From Xenophilus sp. L33 (GTDB taxonomy: Bacteria; Pseudomonadota; Gammaproteobacteria; Burkholderiales; Burkholderiaceae_C), in the NCBI RefSeq assembly GCF_009765735.1, contig NZ_LMUW01000221.1:249801-313800 (forward strand): a stretch of DNA of 64,000 nt, read 5' to 3'. Of this stretch, positions 9,066 through 17,890 are shown in pieces (position 1 is the stretch's first letter; each line of letters starts with the position of its first letter). The notes below the pieces were generated by a model. It saw nothing but the letters and a program-made list of their open reading frames with translations. It did no database searches and was not told the origin of the DNA. A program made the position numbers and the translations under genes.

Positions 9066-9086
9066 GGCCGTGCGCCTCGGCCCTCG

Positions 9087-10154
9087 CTATCCCAGCCAGC
9101 GCGCCAGGTTCTCCTGCACGAATACGTCGTCGGAGAGATCGCCATGCGTCGCCAGCACGCGGTCGATCTCCGCCGCCTGTCCTGCCCCCAGGCCTTCGTC
9201 CGGATCGAGGCACCAGATGCCTTCCAGCAGCCCCTGCCGACGCAGCACCTCGTGGCAACCCGCGATGCAGCCGTGGAAGTCGTTGGCGACGTCGAAGAAC
9301 GCGGCATTGCAGTCCGTGACCTGCGAATCGAGCGCCAGCAACTCGGCGCTCAGGGCGCCGCCGTTCGCCGCCAGTTCCGCGTGCACCCGTTCCAGCAGGC
9401 GCACCGCGCCGGCGGTCCAGACCGACCAGTGCCCGAGCAGCCCGCCGCGAAAGCGCACCGTGACCGGCGCGCCGTCGCGTTCGGCGACGAAGGGCAGCGC
9501 AAGGTCGAGCACGATGTGGTCGTCGTTGCCGGTGTAGAGGAAGACCCGCTCCTCCGCCCGCGCGGCGACCACGCCGCGCACCACGTCCAGCGTACGGTAG
9601 CGGTGGAAGGGCGCGACCTTGATCGCCAGCACGTTCGGCAGCGCCGCGAAGCGCCGCCAGAAGTCCTGCGACAGGCGCGGGCCGCCCACGGCGGTCTGCA
9701 GGTAGAAGCCGACCAGCGGCATCTCGCGGCTGACCGCCTCGCAGTGGGCGATGCGTTCGTCCTCCGACGCCGAGGCCATCGCCGCCAGGCTCAGCAGCCC
9801 GGCGTGGTAGCCGAGCGCGACCGCGGTGCGGGCTTCGGCACAGGCCTGCGCGGTGCCGCCGCAGAGGCCGGCGACCATGGCCATCGGCCGGTCGGTCCAG
9901 GCGCGCTGGTCTTCCATCGCGGCGGCCAGCACGGTCTCGTAGAGGCCGCGCTCGCGGATCGCGAACTGCGTGGTGTGCACGCCGACCGCGAGACCGCCGG
10001 CGCCGGCGTCCACGTAGTAGCGGGTCAGCGCGCGCTGGCGCCGGCGGTCGAAGCGGCGCTCGGCGTCGAGCGCCAGCGGATGCGCGGGGATGACGGTGCC
10101 CCGGGCGAGCAGGTCGAGCACCGGGGCGGGAAGGTCGGAGCGTTGCAGTGGCAT
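9087..10154 (-). CDS. Dihydrodipicolinate-synthase-family aldolase/lyase
   Basis: A 355-residue TIM-barrel protein of the DHDPS/N-acetylneuraminate lyase class, longer than the usual 290-310. The Schiff-base lysine is Lys179 in LAIKVAPF, and the conserved Tyr is probably Tyr151 in GFYLQT. These enzymes cleave or form C-C bonds on pyruvate or related 2-oxo acids, but the substrate is not predictable here. It lies 13 bases downstream of the epimerase-like gene on the same strand, so the two are probably one operon. That operon is divergent from the HAAT importer at 11386, which may bring in the substrate. Confidence 0.82.
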   Translation of the reverse strand: MPLQRSDLPAPVLDLLARGTVIPAHPLALDAERRFDRRRQRALTRYYVDAGAGGLAVGVHTTQFAIRERGLYETVLAAAMEDQRAWTDRPMAMVAGLCGGTAQACAEARTAVALGYHAGLLSLAAMASASEDERIAHCEAVSREMPLVGFYLQTAVGGPRLSQDFWRRFAALPNVLAIKVAPFHRYRTLDVVRGVVAARAEERVFLYTGNDDHIVLDLALPFVAERDGAPVTVRFRGGLLGHWSVWTAGAVRLLERVHAELAANGGALSAELLALDSQVTDCNAAFFDVANDFHGCIAGCHEVLRRQGLLEGIWCLDPDEGLGAGQAAEIDRVLATHGDLSDDVFVQENLARWLG

Positions 10155-10167
10155 CTGCGTCTCGCTT

Positions 10168-11229
10168 TCAGTACTTGCCGTCGCGCGCTTCGAACTTGGT
10201 GGGCTTGCCGTAGAGGCGCCCCTCGCGCGAGATCCAGTCGGCGACCCAGCCCAGCATGCGCGCGAGCGGCACCTTCGGATAGCCGAAGAGCCGCTCGGCC
10301 TCGCCGGTGTTCATCAGCCAGGCGGTCGGCGCCTCGGTGCCGGTGATCGTCGCCGGCTTGTCGAAGCAGCGGCCGAATTCCTCGGCCAGCCAGCGGATCG
10401 AGGTGGTCTCGGGGCCGCTCACGTTGAGCGGCGAGGTCGGCACCGTGGCCACCGCCAGGCAGCGCAGCGCCTGGGCGTTGGCGTCGCCCTGCCAGATGAC
10501 GTTGACGTGGCCCATGGTGACGTCGACCGCTTCGCCGCGCCAGACCTTCAGCGCCACGTCGGCCAGCACGCCGTAGCGCAGGTCGATCGCATAGCTGAGC
10601 CGGAAGAGGCGGCCGGGCGTGCCGTGCAGCCGCGAGAAATACTCGAACATGCGCTCGCGCGCGACGCAGGAGTTGGCGTATTCGCCCGGCGGCCCGGGCG
10701 GCAGGTCCTCGGCGGCGCCCTGGCCGGTCACCGGCACGAACGGGTAGACGCAGGCGGTCGAGAAGGCCACGATGCGCGAGCCGGCGAAGGCCTGCGCCAC
10801 CAGCGCCGGCACGTGCGCGTTCATCGCCCAGGTGAGCGCGTTGTCGGCATCGGCGCCGAACTTGCGCCCGGCCATGAAGACCACGTTCGGGCATTTCGGC
10901 AGCGCCGCCAGCGCGGCGGGGTCGAGCAGGTCGCAGGCGATGGTCTCGATGCCGTGGCCTTCGAGCATCGTGCGCACTCCCGGCTCGCTGAAGCGCGCCA
11001 CCGCGATCACCCGGCGCCCGGGCATCGCGTTGCGCGCCAGCCGCGCCAGGGTCGGGCCCATCTTTCCGCCGACGCCGAGCACCATCAGGTCGCCGTCGAG
11101 GCCATGCAGGTCGTCGACCAGCTCCTGCGTGGGCGTGGCGAGGAAGTCCTCCAGCGCCTGCTCGTCGTCGAAGCGGTCGGGGAAGCGGCGCGGATCGAGC
11201 AGCGCCGATGGTCGGTCGGAAGGGTTCAT
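10168..11229 (-). CDS. NAD-dependent epimerase/dehydratase-like protein with altered catalytic Lys
   Basis: A 353-residue extended-SDR-like protein. The Rossmann motif is VLGVGGKMGPTLARLA (about residues 50-65), followed by a first-strand acid region and FMAGRKFG. Later come STACVYPF (157-164) and EYANSCVARE. In ordinary epimerases the last segment reads YxxxK; here it is Tyr184-Ala-Asn-Ser-Cys188, so the lysine is replaced by Cys. The start at 11229 is preferred over the 13-residue-longer TTG/ATG frame. It pairs with the DHDPS-like gene downstream. The reaction is unknown, and the Lys loss makes classical SDR chemistry doubtful. Confidence 0.78.
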   Translation of the reverse strand: MNPSDRPSALLDPRRFPDRFDDEQALEDFLATPTQELVDDLHGLDGDLMVLGVGGKMGPTLARLARNAMPGRRVIAVARFSEPGVRTMLEGHGIETIACDLLDPAALAALPKCPNVVFMAGRKFGADADNALTWAMNAHVPALVAQAFAGSRIVAFSTACVYPFVPVTGQGAAEDLPPGPPGEYANSCVARERMFEYFSRLHGTPGRLFRLSYAIDLRYGVLADVALKVWRGEAVDVTMGHVNVIWQGDANAQALRCLAVATVPTSPLNVSGPETTSIRWLAEEFGRCFDKPATITGTEAPTAWLMNTGEAERLFGYPKVPLARMLGWVADWISREGRLYGKPTKFEARDGKY

Positions 11230-11385
11230 TGGATCGAAGGGTGGGCTGGATGGGCCATTCTTGCGCAAACCCGGTGAATGCCGCCGCGCTTATCGATGAA
11301 TACCCTCGGTCGGTTTGCGCCGACCCTGAAATACATTGGCAGCGCCCGCGGCTCGGCCGTCGCAATCCACATGAAGAGGCAAGAC

Positions 11386-12534
11386 ATGAGCATCTCGCGT
11401 CGACAATTCTCGTTGGCGGCCTCCGCGGCCGTGGTCCTTCCGGCCTTCGTGGGCCGGGTTTCGGCACAGGGCGCGACGATGAAGATCGGCATGTGCGCGC
11501 CGGTCACCGGCCCCGCCGCCGAGTCGGGCCGCTATGCGCAGATCGGCGCGAAGATCGCGGTCGACGCGGTCAACAAGGCCGGCGGCGTGCTCGGCAAGCA
11601 GATCGAGCTGATCGTCGAGGACGACCAGACCACCAACCCGGGCATCGTGCTGGCCTTCTCCAAGCTGGCCTCGCAGCCCGACATCGTGGCCTTCCTCGGC
11701 TCGATCCGTTCGACCCAGGTGCATGCGATGGCGCCCGACGTGTTGAAGATCGCCAAGCCGGTGATGATCGGCGGCACCGACCCGGCGCTCACCCACATGG
11801 GCAACCCGTGGCTCTTCCGCTTCCGGCCGAACGACTCCTACTCGGGCAGCGTGCTGGCCGCCTACGGCGTGCAGACCCTGGGCAAGAAGAAGTGGGCCAT
11901 CGTGCATTCGACCGACGCCTTCGGCACCGCCGGCGGCAAGGCGCTGACCGACGGGCTGGCCAAGCTGCCCGGCACCTCGGTGGTGCTCGACCAGGGCTAT
12001 TCGAACCAGAGCCAGGACTTCACGCCGGTGGTGCTGGCGATCAAGCAGTCGGGCGCGGACATCCTCGGCTCCTACTTCACCTTCGAGAACGACCTCGGCG
12101 TCTTCGCCCGCCAGTTGCGCCAGCTCGGCGTGACGATCCCCTACGTCGGCTCGCCCTCGATCACCAACACCACGGCGCTCAAGCTGGCCGGGCCGGCGCT
12201 CTACGGCACCTTCGGCGTGGCCGACTACGCGGAAGACTCCAGCGACGCCGCCAAGGCCTTCGGCAAGGCCTACCGCGACGTCGCCCACGTGGCGGCCGAC
12301 AACCAGTCGTCCTGGACCTTCGACGCGATCACGGTGCTGGCCAAGGCGATCAACAAGGCCGGCAAGACCGATCCGCAGGCGGTGCGCGAGGCCATCCTCG
12401 CCATCAAGGGCCATGCCGGCGCCGAAGGCGAATACAACTTCGACGCCAACGGCGACGGCCTGCACGGCTACAACGTGGTGCGCAACGACAAGGGCAACAT
12501 CGTCTTCGACAAGCACGTCGAAGCCAGCACCTGA
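11386..12534 (+). CDS. HAAT-family ABC transporter periplasmic binding protein (LivK-like), Tat signal
   Basis: A 382-residue binding protein with a twin-arginine signal, MSISRRQFSLAASAAVV, and a cleavage-like VSAQG near residue 29. The mature protein begins MKIGMCAPVTGPAAESGRYA, typical of Leu/Ile/Val-type receptors, and contains GGVLGKQIELIVEDDQ. The start at 11386 has AAGAGG six bases upstream. A start at 11371 (MKRQD) is also in frame but would push the twin arginines inward. It heads a Liv-type operon (12538-15923). Receptors of this group bind amino acids, aromatic acids, urea or other small carboxylates, and the ligand here is unknown. Confidence 0.9.
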   Translation: MSISRRQFSLAASAAVVLPAFVGRVSAQGATMKIGMCAPVTGPAAESGRYAQIGAKIAVDAVNKAGGVLGKQIELIVEDDQTTNPGIVLAFSKLASQPDIVAFLGSIRSTQVHAMAPDVLKIAKPVMIGGTDPALTHMGNPWLFRFRPNDSYSGSVLAAYGVQTLGKKKWAIVHSTDAFGTAGGKALTDGLAKLPGTSVVLDQGYSNQSQDFTPVVLAIKQSGADILGSYFTFENDLGVFARQLRQLGVTIPYVGSPSITNTTALKLAGPALYGTFGVADYAEDSSDAAKAFGKAYRDVAHVAADNQSSWTFDAITVLAKAINKAGKTDPQAVREAILAIKGHAGAEGEYNFDANGDGLHGYNVVRNDKGNIVFDKHVEAST

Positions 12535-12537
12535 TCG

Positions 12538-13413
12538 ATGGACCTGGCGCTCCAGCTGTTCTTCACCGGGCTGGGCATCGGCGCGGTCTACGCGCTGGTG
12601 GCGCTGGGCTTCGTGCTGATCTTCCGCGCCACCAACGTCGTCAACTTCGCGCAGGGCGAGTTCTCGATGGTCGGCGCCTACCTGATGGTGGTGTTCGCGG
12701 TCGACCTGCAATGGCCCTACGGCTGGGCCTTCCTGGCGGCGCTGGCGGGCATGGCGCTGCTGGGCGTGGTGTTCAACCTGGGCGTGTACTACCCGCTGCG
12801 CAACCGCAGCTTCCTGCCGGTGATCATCGCCACCATCGGCGCCTCGATCTTCCTGTCGAACAGCGTGCTGGCGCTGTACGGGCCGCAGCCGCAGGTGCTG
12901 CCCGGCTGGTTCGACACGCCGGGGCTGCAAATCGGGCCGGTGTACCTCGACAGCCAGTACCTGCTGATCATGGTCGTCACGCTGCTGCTGGTGGCCTTCA
13001 ACTTCTGGTTCTTCGAGCGCACCCTGCTCGGCAAGAAGCTGCAGGCCACTTCGCAGGACAAGGAGATGGCCTCGCTGCTGGGCATCCCGGTGGCCTCGAT
13101 GATCATGCTGACCTTCGTCTACTCGGCGCTGCTCGGCGGGGTCGCCGGCATCCTGGTCGCGCCGATCCTGTTCGTGTCGATCCAGATGGGTTCGACCATC
13201 GCGCTGAAGGCCTTCGCCGCGACCATCATCGGCGGCTTCGGCGACGTCAAGGGCGCGATCATCGGCGGCCTGTCGCTCGGCGTGATCGAGACCTTCGGCG
13301 CGGCGTACATCTCGGTGCCCTACAAGGACGGCTTCGCCTTCCTGGTGCTGGTCGCCTTCCTGATCTTCCGTCCGCAGGGCATCTTCGGCGAGCGGGTGGC
13401 GGAGAAGGCATGA
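12538..13413 (+). CDS. LivH-type ABC permease
   Basis: A 291-residue branched-chain-type permease. Hydrophobic helices begin at residue 5. The family hallmarks GIGAVYALVALGFVLIFRAT and NVVNFAQGEFSMVGAY are at residues 14-52, and the coupling segment ATIIGGFGDVKGAIIGG is near 228-244. It follows the binding protein by three bases. An ATG overlapping its stop at 13410 opens a 14-codon frame that ends at 13454; the true next gene starts with GTG at 13451. Confidence 0.92.
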   Translation: MDLALQLFFTGLGIGAVYALVALGFVLIFRATNVVNFAQGEFSMVGAYLMVVFAVDLQWPYGWAFLAALAGMALLGVVFNLGVYYPLRNRSFLPVIIATIGASIFLSNSVLALYGPQPQVLPGWFDTPGLQIGPVYLDSQYLLIMVVTLLLVAFNFWFFERTLLGKKLQATSQDKEMASLLGIPVASMIMLTFVYSALLGGVAGILVAPILFVSIQMGSTIALKAFAATIIGGFGDVKGAIIGGLSLGVIETFGAAYISVPYKDGFAFLVLVAFLIFRPQGIFGERVAEKA

Positions 13414-13450
13414 GGCTCGATCGCCGCGCGCTGCCGCGCGAAGGACTGCA

Positions 13451-15208
13451 GTGACCCGGCGCGCGCTGGCCGGCAGCTTCGCCTTCGTGCTGCTCTCCGT
13501 GCTGGCGGTCGCCGCGGCGACGCTGGTGCCGATGCAGGACTACACGGTCCATATCCTGGTGCAGACCGCGACCTTCGCGATCGCGGTCTTCGGCCTCACG
13601 GTGGTGCTCGGCCTGTGCGGCCAGATCAACCTGGCGCAGGCCGCCTTCTTCGGCTTCGGCGCCTACGCGGTCGGCCTCGGCACCGCCGACTTGCACCTGA
13701 ACTTCTGGATCGCGCTGGCCATGGGCGCGGCGGTGACGCTGGTGATGGGCGCCTTCCTCGGCATGACCACGCTGCGCCTCGGTGGCCACTACCTGGCGAT
13801 GGTGACGATCAGCTTCCAGCAGATCGTGACGCTGGTGATGGTGAACTGGATCCCGGTCACGCACGGCCCCGATGGTGTCGGCAGCATCCAGCGGCCGCCC
13901 GGTCTGCAGTCGTCGCAGGCTTTCCTGGGGATGTGCGTCGCGGCGGTGGCGCTGATCGGCTACCTGGTCTGGCGACTGCCGCAGACGCCGATCGGCCGCG
14001 CGATGCGGGCGGTGCGCGACAACGAACTGGCTGCCGGCGTCGCCGGCATCAACGTCTACAAGGTCAAGGTCGCGGCCTTCGCGCTGGCGGCGGTGCTCGG
14101 CGGCATCGGTGGCGGCCTCTTCGCGGGCGGCTTCGCCTACGTCAGCCCGGACCAGTTCAGCTTCGCCGAGTCGGTGGTCTTCATCACCATGACCTTGCTC
14201 GGCGGCGTGGCCTCGCCGGTCGGCGCGCTGATCGGCACCGGGCTCCTGATCGTGCTGCCCGAGAGCCTGCGCTTCCTGAAGAGCGTGCCGGGGCTCTATC
14301 TCGCGATCTACGGCCTCGCGATCATCCTCATCATCCGCTACATGCCCGACGGCATCTGGGGCTTCGTGCAGCACCGCGTGCGGCGCTGGCTGGCGCCGCC
14401 GCCCTTCACGGCGGCGCCGGCGGAACTGGTGCTGTCGCCGGCCTACCAAGGCGCGGAGACGGCGGCCGCGCTGGAAGTGCGCGACCTCGCCAAGCATTTC
14501 GGCGGCGTCAAGGCGGTCGACCAGATCTCGTTCTCGGTCGGCCGCGGCGAGGTGCATGCGCTGATCGGGCCGAACGGCTCGGGCAAGACCACCACGCTCA
14601 ACGTGCTGTCGGGCATCTATGCGGCGACCTCGGGCAGCGTGCGGCTCGGCGGCCGCGACGTCACCGCGCTGCCGCCGCACGCGCGCACCGCGGCGGGCCT
14701 CGGCCGCACCTTCCAGAACATCCGCCTGTTCCGCTCGATGACCGCGCTGGAGAACGTGGTGATCGGCGCCGAGCATCCGGGCAACCCGCTGGCCGGCGGC
14801 CATGCGGCGCTGGTCGAGCGGGCCCGCTCGGCCCTGGCCTTCGTCGGGCTGGAGGCGCGCGCCAACGAGCCGGTGACCGGCTTCTCGTACGGCCACCAGC
14901 GGCTGATCGAGATCGCCCGCGCGCTGGCCGGCAACCCGACGCTGCTCCTGCTCGACGAACCGGCCGCGGGACTGAACCCGACCGAGAAGATGGAACTGCG
15001 CGACCTGCTGCGGCGCATCGCCGCCAAGGGCCTGACGATCCTGATCATCGACCACGACATGACGCTGGTGACCGAGGTCGCCGCCCGCATCACGGTGTTG
15101 AACTTCGGCCGCCGCATCGCCGACGGCGGCGCGGCCGAGGTGCTGGCCCAGCCGGAAGTCATCGCCGCCTACCTCGGAAGCGAACCCGATGTCCCTGCTT
15201 TCGCTTGA
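13451..15208 (+). CDS. Fused LivM permease and LivG ATPase
   Basis: A single uninterrupted 585-residue frame joins two subunits that are normally separate. Residues 1 to about 315 are a LivM-type permease (GLCGQINLAQAAFFGFGAYA early, then ITMTLLGGVASPVGALIG). After a linker rich in Ala and Pro, residues 340-580 are a LivG-type ATPase with Walker A GPNGSGKTT, signature region FSYGHQRLIEIARAL and Walker B LLLLDEPAAGLNP. The GTG start at 13451 has GAAGGA five bases upstream. LivM-LivG fusions exist in proteobacteria, so this is unusual rather than damaged. The last 20 bases overlap livF. Confidence 0.9.
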   Translation: MTRRALAGSFAFVLLSVLAVAAATLVPMQDYTVHILVQTATFAIAVFGLTVVLGLCGQINLAQAAFFGFGAYAVGLGTADLHLNFWIALAMGAAVTLVMGAFLGMTTLRLGGHYLAMVTISFQQIVTLVMVNWIPVTHGPDGVGSIQRPPGLQSSQAFLGMCVAAVALIGYLVWRLPQTPIGRAMRAVRDNELAAGVAGINVYKVKVAAFALAAVLGGIGGGLFAGGFAYVSPDQFSFAESVVFITMTLLGGVASPVGALIGTGLLIVLPESLRFLKSVPGLYLAIYGLAIILIIRYMPDGIWGFVQHRVRRWLAPPPFTAAPAELVLSPAYQGAETAAALEVRDLAKHFGGVKAVDQISFSVGRGEVHALIGPNGSGKTTTLNVLSGIYAATSGSVRLGGRDVTALPPHARTAAGLGRTFQNIRLFRSMTALENVVIGAEHPGNPLAGGHAALVERARSALAFVGLEARANEPVTGFSYGHQRLIEIARALAGNPTLLLLDEPAAGLNPTEKMELRDLLRRIAAKGLTILIIDHDMTLVTEVAARITVLNFGRRIADGGAAEVLAQPEVIAAYLGSEPDVPAFA

Positions 15209-15923
15209 CGGCCTGGTGGTCCGCTACGGCGAGATCGAGGCGCTGCGCGGCGTCTCGCTGGCGATCGAGCCGGGCGAGGTCGTGACCCTGCTGGGTGCCA
15301 ACGGCGCCGGCAAGTCGACCACCCTGCGCGCGATCTCGGGCCTCTTGAAGCCGGTGGCGGGCGAACTGCGCTTCGACGGCAAGCCGATCGCGGGATTGGG
15401 GCCGGAGGCGATCGTACGGCTGGGCATCGCCCACGTGCCCGAAGGACGGCGGCTGTTCCCGGGCCTCACCTCGCGCGAGAACATCATCCTCGGCGCCGCC
15501 AGCCGCGGCCGCATCGACAAGGCCACCCTGCGGCGCGAGTCGGACGAGATGTTCGACCTGTTCCCGGACATCCGTCCCTTCGCCGACACCCTCGGCTGGA
15601 TGCTCTCGGGCGGCCAGCAGCAGATGGTGGCGGTGGCCCGCGGCCTGATGGCCAAGCCGCGCCTGCTGCTGCTCGACGAGCCCTCGCTCGGCCTGGCGCC
15701 TGTGGTGGTGCAGAAGGTGTTCGCGATCATCGGAGAGATCCGCCGGCGCGGGACCACGGTGCTGCTGGTCGAGCAGAACGCGCGCATGGCGCTGTCGGTG
15801 GCCGATCGCGGCTATGTGCTGGAGACCGGCCGGCTGGCGGTCGAGGGCAAGCCGGCGGACTTGTGGTCGAACGACGCGGTGCGTGCGGCCTACCTGGGCG
15901 GGCAGTTGGCCAAGGGCGGCTGA
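15189..15923 (+). CDS. LivF-type ABC ATPase
   Basis: A 244-residue ATPase with Walker A GANGAGKSTT, signature LSGGQQQMVAVARGL, Walker B LLLLDEPSLGLAP and the downstream VEQNARMALSVADRGYVLETG typical of LivF. It begins inside the end of the LivM-LivG fusion (20-base overlap), indicating coupled translation. It completes the HAAT importer encoded at 11386-15923. Confidence 0.93.
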   Translation: MSLLSLDGLVVRYGEIEALRGVSLAIEPGEVVTLLGANGAGKSTTLRAISGLLKPVAGELRFDGKPIAGLGPEAIVRLGIAHVPEGRRLFPGLTSRENIILGAASRGRIDKATLRRESDEMFDLFPDIRPFADTLGWMLSGGQQQMVAVARGLMAKPRLLLLDEPSLGLAPVVVQKVFAIIGEIRRRGTTVLLVEQNARMALSVADRGYVLETGRLAVEGKPADLWSNDAVRAAYLGGQLAKGG

Positions 15924-15934
15924 GTCGCCGACCG

Positions 15935-15953
15935 GCGCCGCATGCCGCGGCGC
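15935..15953. terminator. Hairpin between convergent genes
   Basis: A seven-base-pair GC stem, GCGCCGC and GCGGCGC, closes a five-base loop ATGCC just after the livF stop and before the stop of the minus-strand gene at 15958. No T-run follows. It could serve both strands as a terminator. Confidence 0.4.
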
Positions 15954-15957
15954 GAGG

Positions 15958-16356
15958 CTAGTGGCTGCGCCCGATCTTCGACGCGATCTCCTGCAGCATC
16001 GGCAGCAGGCTCGCGCAGTTCAGGTTGCGACCGCGCATCCACTGGCCGCGCAGCGGGCCGGGTGCCATGGCGTCGGCGAGGGTCGCGGGCAGTTCGAGCA
16101 GGTCGAGCGAAAGCAGTTCGAGTGCGCAGGCGGCCTGCGCGGGGCTCAGGCGCGACGGCGTCCAGTCCTGCAGCAACCGGGCCGCGTCTTCATGCGCGAG
16201 TTCGGCGATCTTCAGCGCGAAGACGAGGCGTGCCTGGTCTTCACTGAACGTCTCGGGAATGGCGACTTCGATCCGTTCGGCGATGACGGGTTTGCGGGGC
16301 TTGGACCGGGGCCAACCGATCTGGCAGAAGGAGGGGAGGGCGAGGGAAGCAGGCAT
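15958..16356 (-). CDS. Hypothetical protein, 132 residues, unrecognised
   Basis: I do not recognise this protein. The ATG at 16356 gives 132 residues; a TTG two codons upstream gives 134. It has no signal peptide or membrane segment. The middle is rich in Ala, Leu and Glu and probably helical (about residues 40-100, including EDQARLVFALKIAELAHEDAARLLQDW). There is a single Cys near the start, and others at 82 and 113. Codon usage resembles the neighbours, which supports a real gene. It converges on livF and is divergent from the small gene at 16549. Confidence 0.55.
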   Translation of the reverse strand: MPASLALPSFCQIGWPRSKPRKPVIAERIEVAIPETFSEDQARLVFALKIAELAHEDAARLLQDWTPSRLSPAQAACALELLSLDLLELPATLADAMAPGPLRGQWMRGRNLNCASLLPMLQEIASKIGRSH

Positions 16357-16548
16357 GCACAAATCTTAAAAATCGGGTGGCCGACAAGCCATGAGACGAC
16401 TCCGAAAGTGCCCGCGAATCGGCCTTGCCCCAACCGAGCGAGAATGAGAGCTTTCCCATGGTCGTCGGCGCAGGCATTTCCCATACTGCCGCGTGCCCGA
16501 CCCGCGCCTGGTTCGCCAGGTGCCCTTTCCAGCGAAACCTTCTCTCAC

Positions 16549-16758
16549 ATGACCATTTCCGACCTCCAGATCGAGCGCCCCGTCGACCCCAAGGCACGCC
16601 AGCAGGCCGACGCCCTCGCAACGAGGCCCACGCTCGTGAAGACCACCTTCTTCGGCGAGAACCCCTTCGCATCCTTCCCTCCCATGGCGGACCCTGGCGC
16701 GACCGGCAAGGCCCCCCGCAAGTCCTCGAAGAAGGCGCCGAGCGCGTCCAAGATCTAG
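16549..16758 (+). CDS. Hypothetical small protein, 69 residues
   Basis: A 69-residue frame starting MTISDLQIERPVDPKA and ending in a Lys/Ser/Ala-rich basic tail (KAPRKSSKKAPSASK). It has no recognised domain, signal or membrane segment. A basic, low-complexity tail on a short soluble protein could mean nucleic-acid binding, but that is only a guess. Upstream sequence 16357-16548 is less GC-rich and could hold promoters for this gene and the divergent 15958-16356 gene. No strong ribosome site is seen. Confidence 0.45.
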   Translation: MTISDLQIERPVDPKARQQADALATRPTLVKTTFFGENPFASFPPMADPGATGKAPRKSSKKAPSASKI

Positions 16759-16782
16759 TCGCAGCCTCGGCGCCCGTCCGCC

Positions 16783-17073
16783 TCACTGCTTCGGCAGCAG
16801 CAGGCGCAGCGGTGCCAGCGGTCCCACCGGCAGGAACTCGTAGGCCATGAGGCCGTCGGCCACCAGCGGCAGTGCCGCCAGCGTGGCCTCGGCCTCGGCG
16901 ACCGATTCGACGTTCATGAGAAAGATCGGACCGGCCTTCTCGCGAAACCAGAACTGCTCGACCTTCCCCTCGAGATAGAGCTTGAGGGTGGCCGGAACCT
17001 CGTTCGGCATGTGCTGCTGCAGCTTGTCGGGCGTGAGCGTGGGCTGGGCGGTGGCGATGGCAAAGACTTTCAT
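16783..17073 (-). CDS. Small ferredoxin-like-fold protein (YciI or muconolactone-isomerase-like)
   Basis: A 96-residue cytoplasmic protein starting MKVFAIATAQPTLTPDKL. It contains EGKVEQFWFREKAGPIFLMNVESVAEAEATLAALP in pieces that fit a beta-alpha-beta repeat, as in YCII-related or muconolactone-isomerase-like proteins. No clear catalytic residues were identified. It stands alone between convergent 16549-16758 and the alkyladenine glycosylase gene. An AGGAG-like site (from GGAGTGCAGTC reading the minus strand) precedes the start. Family assignment is tentative. Confidence 0.6.
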   Translation of the reverse strand: MKVFAIATAQPTLTPDKLQQHMPNEVPATLKLYLEGKVEQFWFREKAGPIFLMNVESVAEAEATLAALPLVADGLMAYEFLPVGPLAPLRLLLPKQ

Positions 17074-17174
17074 GACTGCACTCCTGTTGGAACTCGTTGC
17101 GGCTTGCAACGGGGACCAATGTAGGTTTCGCGAGGCCGAAGCCCAACAGTCGTAAATGCCAACTTTGCCGTCGT

Positions 17175-17786
17175 TTACGCCAACGCCTGCGTTCGCTTGA
17201 AAGGCTTGCTCAGGAAGCGCGAACCTTTCTCGCCGAAGCGCCACGGCAGCTCGATCGCCTTCGAGATGCCGATGCGCGGGCCGACGTCGACCTCCAGCGG
17301 TGATGCGTCGCCGGCGGCAGCGAGCAAGGCGAAGGGCGGCGCGTCCAGCGCCAGCCCGTTGTAGCTCGCGTCGACGCCGAGTGCCTGGCCGACCCGGCCC
17401 GGGCCGGCGCACAGCAGCCTCGGATCCTCCAGGCCGCGGCGTGCGCGCATGCGGTCCAGGCCGTGCGTCGGCTCCAGCGCGCGGATCAGTACTCCGGCGC
17501 CGTGGCCGGCCTCGCGGCAGACGACGTTGAGACACCAATGGATGCCGTAGGACCGGTAGACGTAGGCCCGCCCCGGCGGTCCGAAGAGCGGCGCGTTGCG
17601 CGTCCGCTGGCCGCCGAAGCTGTGCGCCGCCGGCTCGGTGCTGTCGTAGGCCTCGGTCTCGACGATGCGGCCGCCGACGCCGTCGACCAGCAGCAGCATG
17701 CCGATCAGGCGGTGCGCGACCTCCACCGAGGGCGCCTCGAAGTCGATCGGCAGGGCGGCGCGGCGGGAACGGCGAGGCGATGGCAT
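17175..17786 (-). CDS. 3-methyladenine (alkyladenine) DNA glycosylase, AAG/MPG family
   Basis: A 203-residue base-excision repair enzyme that removes alkylated purines such as 3-methyladenine and hypoxanthine. The family catalytic segment GRIVETEAY is at about residues 39-47, with the Glu that activates water. RNAPLFGPPGRAYVYRSYGIHWCLNVV follows in pieces matching the base-flipping pocket, then RALEPTHG and CAGPGRVGQALGVD. The start at 17786 (MPSPRRSRR) gives the usual bacterial length; the longer frame to 17900 adds unlike sequence. It is divergent from the DsbA-like gene. Confidence 0.92.
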   Translation of the reverse strand: MPSPRRSRRAALPIDFEAPSVEVAHRLIGMLLLVDGVGGRIVETEAYDSTEPAAHSFGGQRTRNAPLFGPPGRAYVYRSYGIHWCLNVVCREAGHGAGVLIRALEPTHGLDRMRARRGLEDPRLLCAGPGRVGQALGVDASYNGLALDAPPFALLAAAGDASPLEVDVGPRIGISKAIELPWRFGEKGSRFLSKPFKRTQALA

Positions 17787-17890
17787 GGCGCCGCATGCTA
17801 GCGCCTGGGCCGCGTCCCAAGAACCGGAGTCGAACGAAGGGCCATCGGCCGACAGGTGCGATCGAGGCTTCGCCACCGCACAATCGCCGG

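Noticed and set aside
13410..13454. Frameshift between livH and the next permease
   Set aside because: The 14-codon frame starting at 13410 ends normally, and GTG 13451 has its own ribosome site and gives an intact LivM N-terminus.
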